Origin: Caulobacteraceae bacterium PMMR1
GTDB lineage: Bacteria; Pseudomonadota; Alphaproteobacteria; Caulobacterales; Caulobacteraceae
Direction of reading: 5' to 3'
Length of the DNA: 64,000 bases
Assembly: GCA_000733915.1 (NCBI GenBank)
Contig: JPOM01000001.1
Span: 2,544,001 to 2,608,000, forward strand
Positions 7,149 to 16,119 of this stretch are shown piece by piece. Position numbers and translations under genes: made by a program. Under the pieces are notes generated by a model, which saw only the letters and a program-made list of their open reading frames with translations, did no database searches and was not told the DNA's origin. The number at the start of each line of letters is the position of its first letter. The stretch's first letter is position 1.

Positions 7149-9266
7149 ATGGGGGCCTCGCTCAACGGCATCATGGGGACGGCGGTCTCAGGCCTGCAGA
7201 CCTCCCAGACCGCGCTCCGCGTCGTCTCCGACAACGTCTCCAACGTCGACACCCCGGGCTACGTCCGCCAGGTCGTCAATCAGCAGCCCCTGACCGCCGC
7301 CGGCGTCGGCATGGGGGTGACCGCCACCATCACCCGCGCGGCGAACCAGTTCCTGCAGGCCGCCCAGCTGCGCGCCTCCGGCGACTCGGGCCGCTACGGG
7401 GCGGTCAGCGACCTGCTCGGCCAGGCCCAGGCGCTGTTCGGCGACCCGTCCAGCCAGACCTCGCTTTTCGACAAACTGGACAAGGCGTTCGCGGGCTTCA
7501 GCGCCGTCGCCTCCAACACCACCGCCGCCAGCCGCAGCCAGGCGGTCGCCCAGGTGCAGGCGTTCTTCTCTCAGGCCGGCCAGATCAACACCGCCCTCGC
7601 CGGCATCGCCGCCCAGGCCGACAGCCGCCTCGCCGACGACGTCGGCAAGGTCAACACCCTGCTGTCGCAGATCGACGAGCTGAACCGCGAGATCTCCAAG
7701 TCCGCCGTGGAGGGACGCGACACCGGTATGGCGGAGAACCAGCAGAGCCAGCTGGTGGACCAGCTCTCGAGCCTGCTCGATGTCCGGGTGCAGGCGCGCC
7801 AGCCCGGCGGGGTGACGGTGCGGGCCAGCGACGGCCTGCTGCTCGCGGGCGACGGCGCGGCCAAGCTGTCCTACGATCCGACGGGGCCGCAAGGCCAGAT
7901 CAGCGTCGTCACCACCACCGGCCAGACCCAGAGCTTCATGAGCCGCGCCACCGGCGGCGAGCTGAAGGGCCTCCTGGACGTGCGCAACGCCGAGCTGCCG
8001 GACCTGCAGGCGCAGCTTTCGGAACTGACCAGCCGCGCGGCGGACCAGCTGAACGCGGTGTCCAACCGGTACTCCGCCGTGCCCGCGCCCCAGACGCTCA
8101 GCGGGCGTAACACGGGCCTGGACCTCGCGACCGCCATCGGCGGCTTCACGGGCAAGACCAATGTGGTGATCTTGAACGCCTCCGGCGCGCCCCAGACGAC
8201 GGTCGCCATCGACTTCGACGCGGGCGCGATGACCGTCAACGGCGCTGCGGGACCGGCCTTCACGCCCGCGACCTTCCTGACCCAGCTGAACGCCGCGCTC
8301 GGCGGCTCAGGAAGCGCCAGCTTCAGCAACGGCGTGCTGAGCCTCTCGGCGAGCGGCTCCGGCGCCGGGGTCGCAGTGGCGGACGACCCGACGACGCCGG
8401 CCCAGAACTCAGGCCGGGGCTTTTCCGGCTTCTTCGGCCTGAACGACCTGGTGCGGTCCTCGACGCTGTCGACCTACGAGACGGGGCTGAGGCCGACCGA
8501 TCCGAACGGCTTCACCCCCGGCCAGACGATCGGCTTTCGCATCTCGGCGGCGGACGGCGCGACCGTGCGCGAGCTGACCGTGGCCGTGCCGCCGGCCGGC
8601 CAGCCCACCATGCAGGACCTGCTGAACGCCCTGAACGACCCCGCCACGGGCGTGGGTCTCTATGGCGGCTTCGCCCTCGATGCGGCGGGCCAGATGCGAT
8701 TCACGCCGATCTCCGGCTCGGGCCTCAGCCTCAGCGTGACCAACGACGGCGCCCAGCGCGGTCCCAACGGCCCGGGCATGGCGACGCTGTTCGGACTGGA
8801 CGACCGCATCCGGGGCCAGCGCGCCTCCACCTTCAGCGTGCGCAGCGACATCGCCGCCAACGGCGCGCTCGTGCCCACCGCCCAGCTGAACCTAGCCGCA
8901 GCCCCGGGCCAGGGGGCGCTCGCCCCCGACGACACCCGCGGCGCAGACGCGCTGTTCCAGGCTTCGCGGAGCGTGCTGAGCTTCAACGCCGCCGGATCGG
9001 CGTCCGGGACCCGCCTCAGCATCTCCGACTACGCCGCCCAGCTCAGCGCCGGCGTCGGCCGCAAGGCGGCGGGCGCTGCGGACGCCAAGAGCGGCGCGGA
9101 CGCCGTCGCCAGAGAGGCCCAGCAGCGCCGCACCGCGTCGGAGGGCGTGAACCTCGACGACGAGCTCGTGCAGCTCACCACCTACCAGCAGGCCTACAAC
9201 GCCTCCGCCCGTCTGGTTCAGACGGTGCGGGAGATGTTCGACACCCTGCTCGGCATGACGCAGTGA
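7149..9266 (+). CDS. flgK: Flagellar hook-associated protein FlgK (HAP1)
   Basis: First hook-filament junction protein, 705 residues, exported through the flagellar apparatus. The N-terminal motif SGLQTSQTALRVVSDNVSN-VDTPGYVRQ and the C-terminal segment EGVNLDDELVQLTTYQQAYN-ASARLVQTVREMFDTLLGM are the FlgK termini that form the coiled core. The middle is a large variable domain. I chose the ATG at 7149 because it gives the conserved MGASLNGIMGTAVSGL and has a GGAG site 10 bases upstream; open frame before it is not conserved. It forms an operon with flgL (11-bp gap), driven by the sigma-54 promoter at 6979. Confidence 0.97.
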   Translation: MGASLNGIMGTAVSGLQTSQTALRVVSDNVSNVDTPGYVRQVVNQQPLTAAGVGMGVTATITRAANQFLQAAQLRASGDSGRYGAVSDLLGQAQALFGDPSSQTSLFDKLDKAFAGFSAVASNTTAASRSQAVAQVQAFFSQAGQINTALAGIAAQADSRLADDVGKVNTLLSQIDELNREISKSAVEGRDTGMAENQQSQLVDQLSSLLDVRVQARQPGGVTVRASDGLLLAGDGAAKLSYDPTGPQGQISVVTTTGQTQSFMSRATGGELKGLLDVRNAELPDLQAQLSELTSRAADQLNAVSNRYSAVPAPQTLSGRNTGLDLATAIGGFTGKTNVVILNASGAPQTTVAIDFDAGAMTVNGAAGPAFTPATFLTQLNAALGGSGSASFSNGVLSLSASGSGAGVAVADDPTTPAQNSGRGFSGFFGLNDLVRSSTLSTYETGLRPTDPNGFTPGQTIGFRISAADGATVRELTVAVPPAGQPTMQDLLNALNDPATGVGLYGGFALDAAGQMRFTPISGSGLSLSVTNDGAQRGPNGPGMATLFGLDDRIRGQRASTFSVRSDIAANGALVPTAQLNLAAAPGQGALAPDDTRGADALFQASRSVLSFNAAGSASGTRLSISDYAAQLSAGVGRKAAGAADAKSGADAVAREAQQRRTASEGVNLDDELVQLTTYQQAYNASARLVQTVREMFDTLLGMTQ

Positions 9267-9277
9267 GGCCCTGAGGC

Positions 9278-10213
9278 ATGGACCGCATCTCCACCTACGG
9301 CTCCTACCAGTCCGCGCTCCTGAACGTGCTGAACGCGACCGGTCGCCAGGACGCGGCGCAGCAGCAGTACGCGTCCGGCAAGCTCGGCTCGGACCTGAAG
9401 GCCTACGCCAACAAGGCCGAGGCCCTGACCGCGACCAACTCGCTGCAGGCGCGCCTCAGCGCCTATGTCGACGCCAACAAGGCCCTAGCCAGCAAGCTCG
9501 AGGTGACCGACTCCGCCCTCGGCCAGGTCTCCGACGCGGTGGCGGGCGCGCGCAAGGCGGTGGCGGACGCGGTGGCCGCGGGCGACGGCAGCGGCCTCAT
9601 GACCGCCCTGCAGGGCTTCCTGACCCAGGGGCTGGGCGCGCTGAACACGCAGTACCAGGGCAAGTACCTGTTCGCCGGCGGCCAGACCGCGACCCAGCCG
9701 GTGCAGGCGTCTCAGCTGTCCGACCTCACGGCCGCGCCCTCGATCGCGAGCCTGTTCAAGAACGACAACCTGCCCCAGGTGAGCCGGCTGGACGACTCCA
9801 CCACCGCCGTGACCGGCCAGCTCGCCAGCGCCGTCGGCCAGCCGTTCCTGAGCGTTCTGAAAAGCGTGGAGGCCATCAACCAGGACCCTGTGACCGGGCC
9901 GATCACCGGCCAGCTGACCCAGGCGCAGCAGCAGCTGCTGCAGAACACTCTGGCCAGCTTCGACGCCGCCCAGGCCACCGTCACCGCGGCCCAGGCGCAG
10001 AACGGCGTGGTGCAGAAACAGACCGATGACGCGATCAAAACCCTCAGCGACCGCCAGACGACGCTGACGGGGGTTCTGGGCGGCATCACCGACGCCGACA
10101 TGGCCGACGCCGCCAGCCGGCTGTCGCTCGCCCAGACCGCGCTGCAGGCCTCGGCCCAGGTGTTCGGGTCGCTGCGTCAGGACTCCCTTCTGAACCTTCT
10201 CAGCCGGGGCTGA
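9278..10213 (+). CDS. flgL: Flagellar hook-associated protein FlgL (HAP3)
   Basis: Second junction protein linking hook to filament, 311 residues, flagellin-like. The N-terminal helix begins MDRISTYGSYQSALLNVLNATGR, and the middle has the family GKYLFAGGQTATQPV region (about residues 126-142). The C-terminal helix ADMADAASRLSLAQTALQASAQVFG resembles flagellin D0. It starts 11 bp after flgK with a TGAGG ribosome site. Its stop lies 6 bp from the stop of the convergent outer-membrane protein gene. Confidence 0.96.
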   Translation: MDRISTYGSYQSALLNVLNATGRQDAAQQQYASGKLGSDLKAYANKAEALTATNSLQARLSAYVDANKALASKLEVTDSALGQVSDAVAGARKAVADAVAAGDGSGLMTALQGFLTQGLGALNTQYQGKYLFAGGQTATQPVQASQLSDLTAAPSIASLFKNDNLPQVSRLDDSTTAVTGQLASAVGQPFLSVLKSVEAINQDPVTGPITGQLTQAQQQLLQNTLASFDAAQATVTAAQAQNGVVQKQTDDAIKTLSDRQTTLTGVLGGITDADMADAASRLSLAQTALQASAQVFGSLRQDSLLNLLSRG

Positions 10214-10219
10214 CCGGGC

Positions 10220-10987
10220 TTAGAACCTGCGCTCGAGCTCGATGCCGAAGCGGAACTGCCCGTTCGCGTCGTCCCGCGCGCGGCCGAGCGGGAACAGATA
10301 GCCGACGCGAAGCTCCAGTTCGCCGATCCGGGCCGCCGGCGTCGCCCAGCTGAGCGAGGGTCCCAGGTAGTGCGCCTGGCGCCCGCCGAAGCGGTGGTCC
10401 GTGCCGAGGTCTCCGAACGCCTCCACCCCCACCCGCCAGGGCTGCTCGTCGTCGTCCCCGTCGCGGTCGCGCCCCAGGCCCCAGTCGGCGGAGGCCGCAT
10501 AGGAGAAGGCGGTCACGTCCTGGCCCTCGCGGCGGGTCAGCGGCCGCCCGGCGATGAGGTTCAGCCTGGCCAGGAAGGGCCCGGCGCGCTTGGCGAACAA
10601 CGCCTTGGCTTCCAGCACGCCGCTCTCGTTGTGCAGCCGCTGGGCGTACTCGAGGTAGAGGCCCGTATCGACGCCGCCCGGCAGTCTGGGTAGGCGGATC
10701 ACGGTCTCCAGGCCGATGGCGTCGAGCTTGCGCCGCGCGCCCACCTCGTCTTCGAACTCGGCGACCACGCCCAGGCGGACGTGGCGGTTCAGGCCGTACT
10801 CGTACTCCAGCACGGCCGCGCTCTCGCCGTCCTCGTCCTTGCCGATCAGGCGGGCGCCGCGGAGCTCGATCTCGCTCACGCCCGCCTTGACGTACGGCTC
10901 CTCCACCTTGGCCTCCAGCCCGGGCTCGGCGTGGGCGGCGGCGGCGAGCAGGGTCGAGGCCAAGGCGGCGACAAGGGCGATGCGCAT
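10220..10987 (-). CDS. Outer-membrane beta-barrel protein of unknown function
   Basis: 255-residue protein with a clear signal peptide (MRIALVAALASTLLAAAAHA, cleavage before EPGLEA). It has alternating beta-strand sequence throughout and ends ELERRF; a terminal aromatic residue is the outer-membrane insertion signal. I do not recognise a specific family; it resembles small barrels annotated as hypothetical or copper-resistance-B-like. A Fur-box-like sequence lies 45 bases upstream of the start (11032-11056), so iron control is likely. It is convergent with flgL and monocistronic. Function beyond an envelope role is not supported. Confidence 0.75.
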   Translation of the reverse strand: MRIALVAALASTLLAAAAHAEPGLEAKVEEPYVKAGVSEIELRGARLIGKDEDGESAAVLEYEYGLNRHVRLGVVAEFEDEVGARRKLDAIGLETVIRLPRLPGGVDTGLYLEYAQRLHNESGVLEAKALFAKRAGPFLARLNLIAGRPLTRREGQDVTAFSYAASADWGLGRDRDGDDDEQPWRVGVEAFGDLGTDHRFGGRQAHYLGPSLSWATPAARIGELELRVGYLFPLGRARDDANGQFRFGIELERRF

Positions 10988-11031
10988 CTGAAGAGGTCCC
11001 CACGAAAACTTGCGGCGACGCTTACACCCTA

Positions 11032-11056
11032 GATGAGAACGATTGTCAATCGCATC
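11032..11056. promoter_or_regulatory. Fur-box-like operator
   Basis: The sequence starting gatgagaacgattgtcaatc matches the extended Fur box (GATGAGAATGATTATCATTC type) at most positions. It contains the 13-bp palindrome CGATTGTCAATCG. It lies between the divergent outer-membrane protein gene (start 10987) and hbd (start 11220), closer to the former. Iron regulation is inference. Confidence 0.6.
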
Positions 11057-11121
11057 TAATCTGGCGCGCCTCGCCTGGACTGTCTCGGTCCGCAGCGCGA
11101 GCGCGGCGGATCGGCCTCTTG

Positions 11122-11137
11122 TTTGCGCTGCAGCAAA
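11122..11137. promoter_or_regulatory. Palindrome TTTGC-N6-GCAAA upstream of hbd
   Basis: Perfect 5-bp arms TTTGC and GCAAA around GCTGCA, about 85 bases upstream of the hbd start. A related TTGC-N6-GCAA palindrome lies upstream of the XRE regulator gene at 28168. It is a candidate operator for a dimeric regulator; the factor is unknown. Confidence 0.35.
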
Positions 11138-11219
11138 TCCTTACCGTGACGTGGAACCGTCATGATAGACAGGACGGCCCGGTCCAGCCGGGCCCCGGCA
11201 CACAGAGCTTCACACCGCA

Positions 11220-12098
11220 ATGGCTGAGATCAAGACCGTCGGCGTCATCGGCGCTGGTCAGATGGGATCGGGGATCGCGCACGTCTGCGCGCTCGCCGGC
11301 TACGACGTCCACCTGAACGACGTCGCCCAGGAGAAGCTCGATCAGGGGCTGAAGACGATCGAGCGCAACATGCAGCGCCAGGTCGCCCGCGGCATGATCG
11401 CCTTGGACGCCATGCAGGCCGCCCTGCCGCGCATCCACATCTCCAACGATCTCGGGATCGTGGGCAAGTCGGACCTGATCATCGAGGCCGCCACCGAGAA
11501 CGAGGAGATCAAGAAGGCCATCTTCCGGAGCCTGGCGCCCCACCTGGCCGAAGCGACGCTGCTGGCCTCCAACACCTCCTCGATCTCGATCACGCGCCTG
11601 GCGTCTACGACCGACCGGCCGGAGCGCTTCATCGGCCTGCACTTTATGAACCCGGCCCCGCTGATGAAGCTGGTCGAGATCATCCGCGGCATCGCCACGG
11701 ACGTGGACACCTACGAGACTGCGGCGCGCTTCGCCCAGAGCCTCGGCAAGACCACCGCCAACGCGGAGGACTTCCCCGCCTTCATCGTCAACCGCGTGCT
11801 CGTGCCGATGATCAACGAGGCGATCTACACCCTCTACGAGGGCGTGGGCACGGTGGAGGCGATCGACACGGCGATGCGGCTAGGGGCCAACCACCCCATG
11901 GGCCCGCTGGAGCTGGGCGACTTCATCGGGCTCGACACCGTGCTCAGCATCATGAACGTGCTGCACGAGGGGCTGGCGGATTCCAAGTACCGGCCCTGTC
12001 CTCTGCTGGTGAAGTACGTCGAGGCCGGGTGGCTGGGCCGCAAGTCCGGGCGGGGCTTCTACGACTACCGCGGCGAGGTTCCCGTCCCGACCCGCTGA
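11220..12098 (+). CDS. 3-hydroxybutyryl-CoA dehydrogenase
   Basis: NAD(P)-dependent oxidation of 3-hydroxybutyryl-CoA to acetoacetyl-CoA in short-chain fatty acid or polyhydroxybutyrate metabolism. The 292-residue monofunctional form has the Rossmann motif GAGQMGSGIA (residues 11-20), the catalytic-region SNTSSISIT and HFMNPAP with the active-site histidine. The C-terminal dimerisation domain has NHPMGPLELGDFIGLD and ends GRKSGRGFYDY. It resembles PaaH/Hbd/FadB2; I leave the symbol open because these names overlap. Transcribed alone, with a palindrome and the Fur-like box in its upstream region. Confidence 0.95.
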   Translation: MAEIKTVGVIGAGQMGSGIAHVCALAGYDVHLNDVAQEKLDQGLKTIERNMQRQVARGMIALDAMQAALPRIHISNDLGIVGKSDLIIEAATENEEIKKAIFRSLAPHLAEATLLASNTSSISITRLASTTDRPERFIGLHFMNPAPLMKLVEIIRGIATDVDTYETAARFAQSLGKTTANAEDFPAFIVNRVLVPMINEAIYTLYEGVGTVEAIDTAMRLGANHPMGPLELGDFIGLDTVLSIMNVLHEGLADSKYRPCPLLVKYVEAGWLGRKSGRGFYDYRGEVPVPTR

Positions 12099-12127
12099 GG
12101 CTCTCCCGGGCGCTCTGCGGCGCGCCT

Positions 12128-13531
12128 TTAGGATGCCTCCGCCAGGACCTTGCGGGCGGCCGCGGCCATGCGGCGGCGCACGATCTGGGCGGCGGCAGGC
12201 TCGCGGATCAGGCCCATCAGGTCGGCGGCGAGCTCCAGATAGGCCATGGCGCGGGCGGTCGCGGCGGGGGCGTCGTCGTCCAGCGACGCCAGAAGGTCCT
12301 CGACATACTGGTCTACGCGCTTGTCGGACGCCTCCACGGCCTTGGCGCGGGCCGCACCGAAGCCGGCCTGGGCGGAGACCGAGCGCGTCGCCTGCAGGAA
12401 GGTCAGGAACGCCCGGGCCCGGGCCGCCAGCGCCGGGTCAGGGTCGTGCGCCAGCTTGGGCTCGTAGCGCAGCACCTTCAGTCCGGCGCGAACGGCCCGG
12501 GCGGGCAGGGCGGCGTCCAGCGCTCCCTCGCAGGCCTTGATCACGCTTTCCACGGCCGCGAACAGCGCCTTCTTCTGCTCGGTCAGGCGTCGGCCCCAGG
12601 GTCCGTCCGGAGAGACGGCGACCCACTGGTCGAACTCCTCGAGCAGGGCGTGCGCGCGCTGAACCGCCGCCGCCGCGGCCTGGCCGGCGCCGTCGCCCTG
12701 CGCGGGGTCGAGCGTGCGGACGCGTGCGAGGCAAGCGTCGAGCTCGGCCAGGTAGCGCTCGCCGAAACTCGCCATCTCCGACCCCGCCAGATAGGTGTCC
12801 GACGGCCGGTCCATGATGCCGGAGATGAGGCGAAGCACGCGCCAGGGCTCGTCCAGGGCGGCGTGCAGGATCTCCATGAAGAGCGGACCGGCGTCGCCGC
12901 CGGCGGCCTCCAGGCAATCGCGGAAGGCGAGCCTCAGGGACGCGGCCCCGCCCTCGTCGAGGTTCCGCGCCCACACCGGCAGGCGGGCGAGGACGCCGCG
13001 CAGGGGCGGCGACATGGCGAGCGCCTGGCTGAGCCGGTTCAGGGCGATGCGGTCCAGTCCCGCCGGAGGGGCCGACTGAGGTTCGCCCGACTCAGCTTCG
13101 CCCGACTCGGATGCGAACGCCCGGGCGCCGTGGGCGTACACCTCGCGGGCGGCAAGCGCGCAGAGCTCGTCCAGCAGAGGGGTCAGCTGCTCTGGCTCGC
13201 CGCCGGCGTGCAGGGCGGTGGCGGCGGCGTCGATGCGCTCCGGCTCGCGCGCCTTCAGCCCGCGCCAAAGCCAGCCGGGCACGTCCCGGGGGAGGCTGAG
13301 CCGAACCTCCGCCCCCGAGCTCGCGCAGCACAGCGGCGTCAGGACGGCGAAGACCGCGTCGCGCAGTCGCCGGTCGGCGATCTCGCGGGAGACCAGGCGC
13401 GCCACCTCGATCAGCGCAGGCTCGCGGTGCTGCCCGCCCAGCGCCGCGTCCAGACTGCGCAGCACCGGGTCCGGCGCCAGTTCGACGAGGCGCTTCAGCA
13501 ACCCGAGTTTGGCGGCAGGCAGGGCGGACAT
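12128..13531 (-). CDS. Conserved hypothetical protein, all-alpha, 467 residues
   Basis: I do not recognise this protein. It starts MSALPAAKLGLLKRLVELAPD, is rich in Ala, Leu and Arg, looks helical throughout and has no signal peptide or membrane segment. A short duplicated SGE-type linker (SESGEAESGEPQS, about residues 141-153) separates two helical halves. It is convergent with hbd (29-bp gap). Normal codon use for the neighbourhood and a full-length open frame argue that it is real. It resembles lineage-restricted Caulobacterales proteins of unknown role; I propose no function. Confidence 0.7.
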   Translation of the reverse strand: MSALPAAKLGLLKRLVELAPDPVLRSLDAALGGQHREPALIEVARLVSREIADRRLRDAVFAVLTPLCCASSGAEVRLSLPRDVPGWLWRGLKAREPERIDAAATALHAGGEPEQLTPLLDELCALAAREVYAHGARAFASESGEAESGEPQSAPPAGLDRIALNRLSQALAMSPPLRGVLARLPVWARNLDEGGAASLRLAFRDCLEAAGGDAGPLFMEILHAALDEPWRVLRLISGIMDRPSDTYLAGSEMASFGERYLAELDACLARVRTLDPAQGDGAGQAAAAAVQRAHALLEEFDQWVAVSPDGPWGRRLTEQKKALFAAVESVIKACEGALDAALPARAVRAGLKVLRYEPKLAHDPDPALAARARAFLTFLQATRSVSAQAGFGAARAKAVEASDKRVDQYVEDLLASLDDDAPAATARAMAYLELAADLMGLIREPAAAQIVRRRMAAAARKVLAEAS

Positions 13532-13584
13532 GGGTCCACCCTAAGCCCCGCGAGGTTAACGCAGCGCGAACCTTGACGGCGGCG

Positions 13585-13692
13585 TCAGAGACGCTGCGGC
13601 CCGGGCGCTCGCGCGGTACGGGCCGCGGGCGCGAGGCCCATCAGCTGCAGCGGCACGGACCAGAGGATCATCCGGGCGAGGGGCCAGGGCAT
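13585..13692 (-). CDS. Possible 35-residue small protein
   Basis: A short frame from the ATG at 13692 (MPWPLARMILWSVPLQLMGL) to TGA at 13585 encodes a hydrophobic N-terminal stretch and a basic tail, as in small membrane proteins. A weak AAGG lies about 12 bases before the ATG. It sits in the 238-bp gap between the 467-residue hypothetical gene and the divergent membrane protein gene. Without conservation data this may be chance. Confidence 0.25.
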   Translation of the reverse strand: MPWPLARMILWSVPLQLMGLAPAARTARAPGPQRL

Positions 13693-13769
13693 GGGGAGCT
13701 GCCTTATCGCGGGACCAGGGAGTGTGTTACGCAAGCGCGGGGCCCAAGTCCGCCCCCGGAGGTCTCGTC

Positions 13770-14363
13770 GTGCGGCGATGGATGGGCGAGGTGCTGAGCG
13801 GGCTGCGCGGCGGCGCTTGGCTGAGCGGGGTCACGACCCCGCTGCGCGGCCTGGTGCGGCTGATGCGCTTGGACCCGGCCTGGCCGGCGGATTTCGACCT
13901 GACGACGGCGGGGTTCGTCCGCTCGTTCCTCGGGCCGCTGCTCGCGCTGCCCGCCAGCCTGGCCTGCGACGGGCTCAGCCACGCCGCCCAGGGCGGGGCT
14001 TGGCCGGTCTCGGCCTCCCTCGGGCAGTGGGCGGTGGTCGCCGCGGGATACCCCCTGGCCGTGCTGACCGCCTGCGCGCTGGTCGGGGCGACGCGGGGGT
14101 TCGCGGCCTTCGTCATCGTGAGCAACTGGGCGAGCCTGCTTCTCTATCTGGCGCTGCTGGCGCTGGAGCCCCTGGCCCTGAACGCAGCCACTTCCGGCGC
14201 CTTCGAGTTCGCCAGCCTCCTGGTCGCGGCGGGCTTCATGTACCTGCTCTGGCGTGCGGCGTGGGAGACCCTGTCCCACCAGCTCGGCGTCGTGATCCTG
14301 GTCGTGCTGCTCTATCTGGCGGCGGCGGCCGGGGCGGCGGCGCTGTTCCCGATTTCGCCGTAG
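13770..14363 (+). CDS. Multi-pass membrane protein of unknown function
   Basis: Integral inner-membrane protein of 197 residues with about four or five hydrophobic helices, for example FLGPLLALPASLAC, WAVVAAGYPLAVLTACAL, LLLYLALLALEPL and LGVVILVVLLYLAAAAGAAA. I chose GTG 13770 because GGAGG sits at 13758-13762, 7 bases upstream; the ATG at 13722 lacks a ribosome site. The 3' end overlaps the convergent truA by 52 bp. Family unknown; Yip1-like topology is possible. Confidence 0.7.
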   Translation: MRRWMGEVLSGLRGGAWLSGVTTPLRGLVRLMRLDPAWPADFDLTTAGFVRSFLGPLLALPASLACDGLSHAAQGGAWPVSASLGQWAVVAAGYPLAVLTACALVGATRGFAAFVIVSNWASLLLYLALLALEPLALNAATSGAFEFASLLVAAGFMYLLWRAAWETLSHQLGVVILVVLLYLAAAAGAAALFPISP

Positions 14364-15094
14364 CTCACCCCGTCCAGGTAGAGGCCCTGGGGCGGCGCGA
14401 CGGGGCCGCACGCCTTGCGGTCCGCCGCCGCCAGCGCCTCGGCCACCCGCTGCGGCGCCCAGCGCCCGGCGCCGACCTCCGCCAGGGTGCCCGCGATGGA
14501 GCGCACCTGGCGGTGCAGGAACGAGCGCGCGGCCAGCCTCAGATGCACCTCCGGCCCGACGCGCTCCACGGTGAGCAGGTCCAGGGTCTTGACGGGGCTC
14601 CTGGACTGGCAGGCGGCGTCGCGGAAGGTGGTGAAGTCGTGCGTGCCGATCAGGGTCTGCGCCGCCTCGGCCATCAGGCCCGCGTCGAGGGGCTTGCGCA
14701 CCCACCAGACCCGGCCGCGGTCCAGCGCCGGCGGCGCCCGACGGTCCAGGATGCGGTAAAGGTAGCGCCGGCCCGTGGCGGAGAAGCGGGCGTGCCACCC
14801 CGGCGGCGCCTGCGCGGCGTCCAGCACGCTCACCCGCTCCTCCACCAGGTGCGCGTTCAGGGCGTCGCGCACCACATCTGGCGAAAAGTCGCGCTCGAGG
14901 TCGAAGTGGACCACCTGCTCGGTCGCATGCACGCCGGTGTCGGTGCGCCCGGCGGCGTGCACGCGCGGGCTCTCGCCGGAGAAGCCGCGGATGGCCGTCT
15001 CGAGCGCACCCTGCACGGTCGGGACGCCGTCCTGGAACTGGAATCCCTGATAGGGGCCGCCGTCGTATTCGAGGGTCAGGCGGTAGCGAGGCAT
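14312..15094 (-). CDS. truA: tRNA pseudouridine(38-40) synthase TruA
   Basis: Modifies U38-U40 in the anticodon stem of tRNAs. The protein is 260 residues. The catalytic aspartate is in the motif AAGRTDTGVHA, and the N-terminal RYRLTLEYDGGPYQGFQFQ and the RSFLHRQVRSIAGTL segment are typical. The ATG at 15094 overlaps the fmt stop (ATGA), and transcription runs def-fmt-truA. The C terminus extends with NSAAAPAAAAR beyond the usual LYLDGVSY, and the 3' end overlaps the convergent membrane protein gene by 52 bp. The conserved core is complete. Confidence 0.96.
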   Translation of the reverse strand: MPRYRLTLEYDGGPYQGFQFQDGVPTVQGALETAIRGFSGESPRVHAAGRTDTGVHATEQVVHFDLERDFSPDVVRDALNAHLVEERVSVLDAAQAPPGWHARFSATGRRYLYRILDRRAPPALDRGRVWWVRKPLDAGLMAEAAQTLIGTHDFTTFRDAACQSRSPVKTLDLLTVERVGPEVHLRLAARSFLHRQVRSIAGTLAEVGAGRWAPQRVAEALAAADRKACGPVAPPQGLYLDGVSYGEIGNSAAAPAAAAR

Positions 15095-16023
15095 CAGCCG
15101 AGGTCGGTCCCGGCGCGGATCGGCAGGCCGTTCAGGAACTCGCCGGCGTCCTGCGGGCCGCGGCCCTCCCGCTGCAGGCGCAAGAGGCGCACCGCCGCCC
15201 CGTCGCCGCACGCGATGCGCAGGGCGTCGTCGAGCACGCGGCCGGCGGGACCGGCGCCCTCCTCGACCCGGGAGAGCAGGGCTTTGATCCGCACTGGCCC
15301 GCGCGGACCCTCGACCCGGAACCAGGCGCCGGGCGCAGGCGACAGGCCCCGGATGCGGCAGTCGACCTCGCGGGCCGGCCGGGTCCAGTCCAAGCGGGTC
15401 TCCGCGGCCGTGATCTTGCGGGCGTAGGTCACGCCCTCGCTGGCCTGGGGCGTTTCGACCGCCTGGCCGCGCGCGATGGCCGCCAGCGCCGGGGGCAGGA
15501 GCGAGGCGCCCAGCGCCGCGAGCCGGTCGTGCAGCACGCCGGCGGTGTCCACCGGCAGGATGGCGGTCTTAGCTGAGAGCAGGATCGGCCCCTCGTCCAG
15601 CCCCTCGCTCATCCGCATGACCTGCACGCCGGTCAGCGTGTCGCCGGCCATGATCGCGCGCTGGATCGGCGCGGCGCCGCGCCAGCGGGGCAGGAGGGAG
15701 GCGTGGACGTTGAAGCATCCCAGGCGCGGCGCCTCCAGCACCTCGCGCACCAGGATCTGGCCGAAGGCGACCACCACGGCGGCGTCGAGGTCCAGCGCGC
15801 GGAAGGCCTCGATCTCCTCCGGCGCCTTCATCGAGGCGGGGGTGCGCACGGCCAGGTCCAGCCGCGCGGCGAAGGCGTGCACGGGGGAGGGCTGCAGCTG
15901 CCGGCCCCGTCCGCGCGGCCGGGGCGGCTGGCTGTAGACGCAGGCGACCTCGTGGCCGGCGGAGACGATTTCTGACAGGGCCGGCACGGCGAAGTCCGGC
16001 GTTCCCATGAAGGCGAGGCGCAT
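15094..16023 (-). CDS. fmt: Methionyl-tRNA formyltransferase
   Basis: Formylates initiator Met-tRNA using 10-formyl-tetrahydrofolate. The protein is 309 residues, the family norm. The N-terminal [16 protein letters not shown], the [10 protein letters not shown] loop and the formyltransferase active-site region [23 protein letters not shown] with the Asn/His pair are intact, followed by the LDEGPIL segment. The C-terminal OB-like tRNA-binding domain occupies about residues 205-305. Its stop overlaps the truA start, and it lies 96 bp downstream of def. Confidence 0.97.
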   Translation of the reverse strand: MRLAFMGTPDFAVPALSEIVSAGHEVACVYSQPPRPRGRGRQLQPSPVHAFAARLDLAVRTPASMKAPEEIEAFRALDLDAAVVVAFGQILVREVLEAPRLGCFNVHASLLPRWRGAAPIQRAIMAGDTLTGVQVMRMSEGLDEGPILLSAKTAILPVDTAGVLHDRLAALGASLLPPALAAIARGQAVETPQASEGVTYARKITAAETRLDWTRPAREVDCRIRGLSPAPGAWFRVEGPRGPVRIKALLSRVEEGAGPAGRVLDDALRIACGDGAAVRLLRLQREGRGPQDAGEFLNGLPIRAGTDLG

Positions 16024-16119
16024 GCGCCGCCTTTAGCCGGGCGCGCGGGAACTTTCACCTCTCGCGGGCGGATCACGGGCGGGGAGCCTCGGCCCGGGAC
16101 GGCCCGGGGGCGGCGCCGC

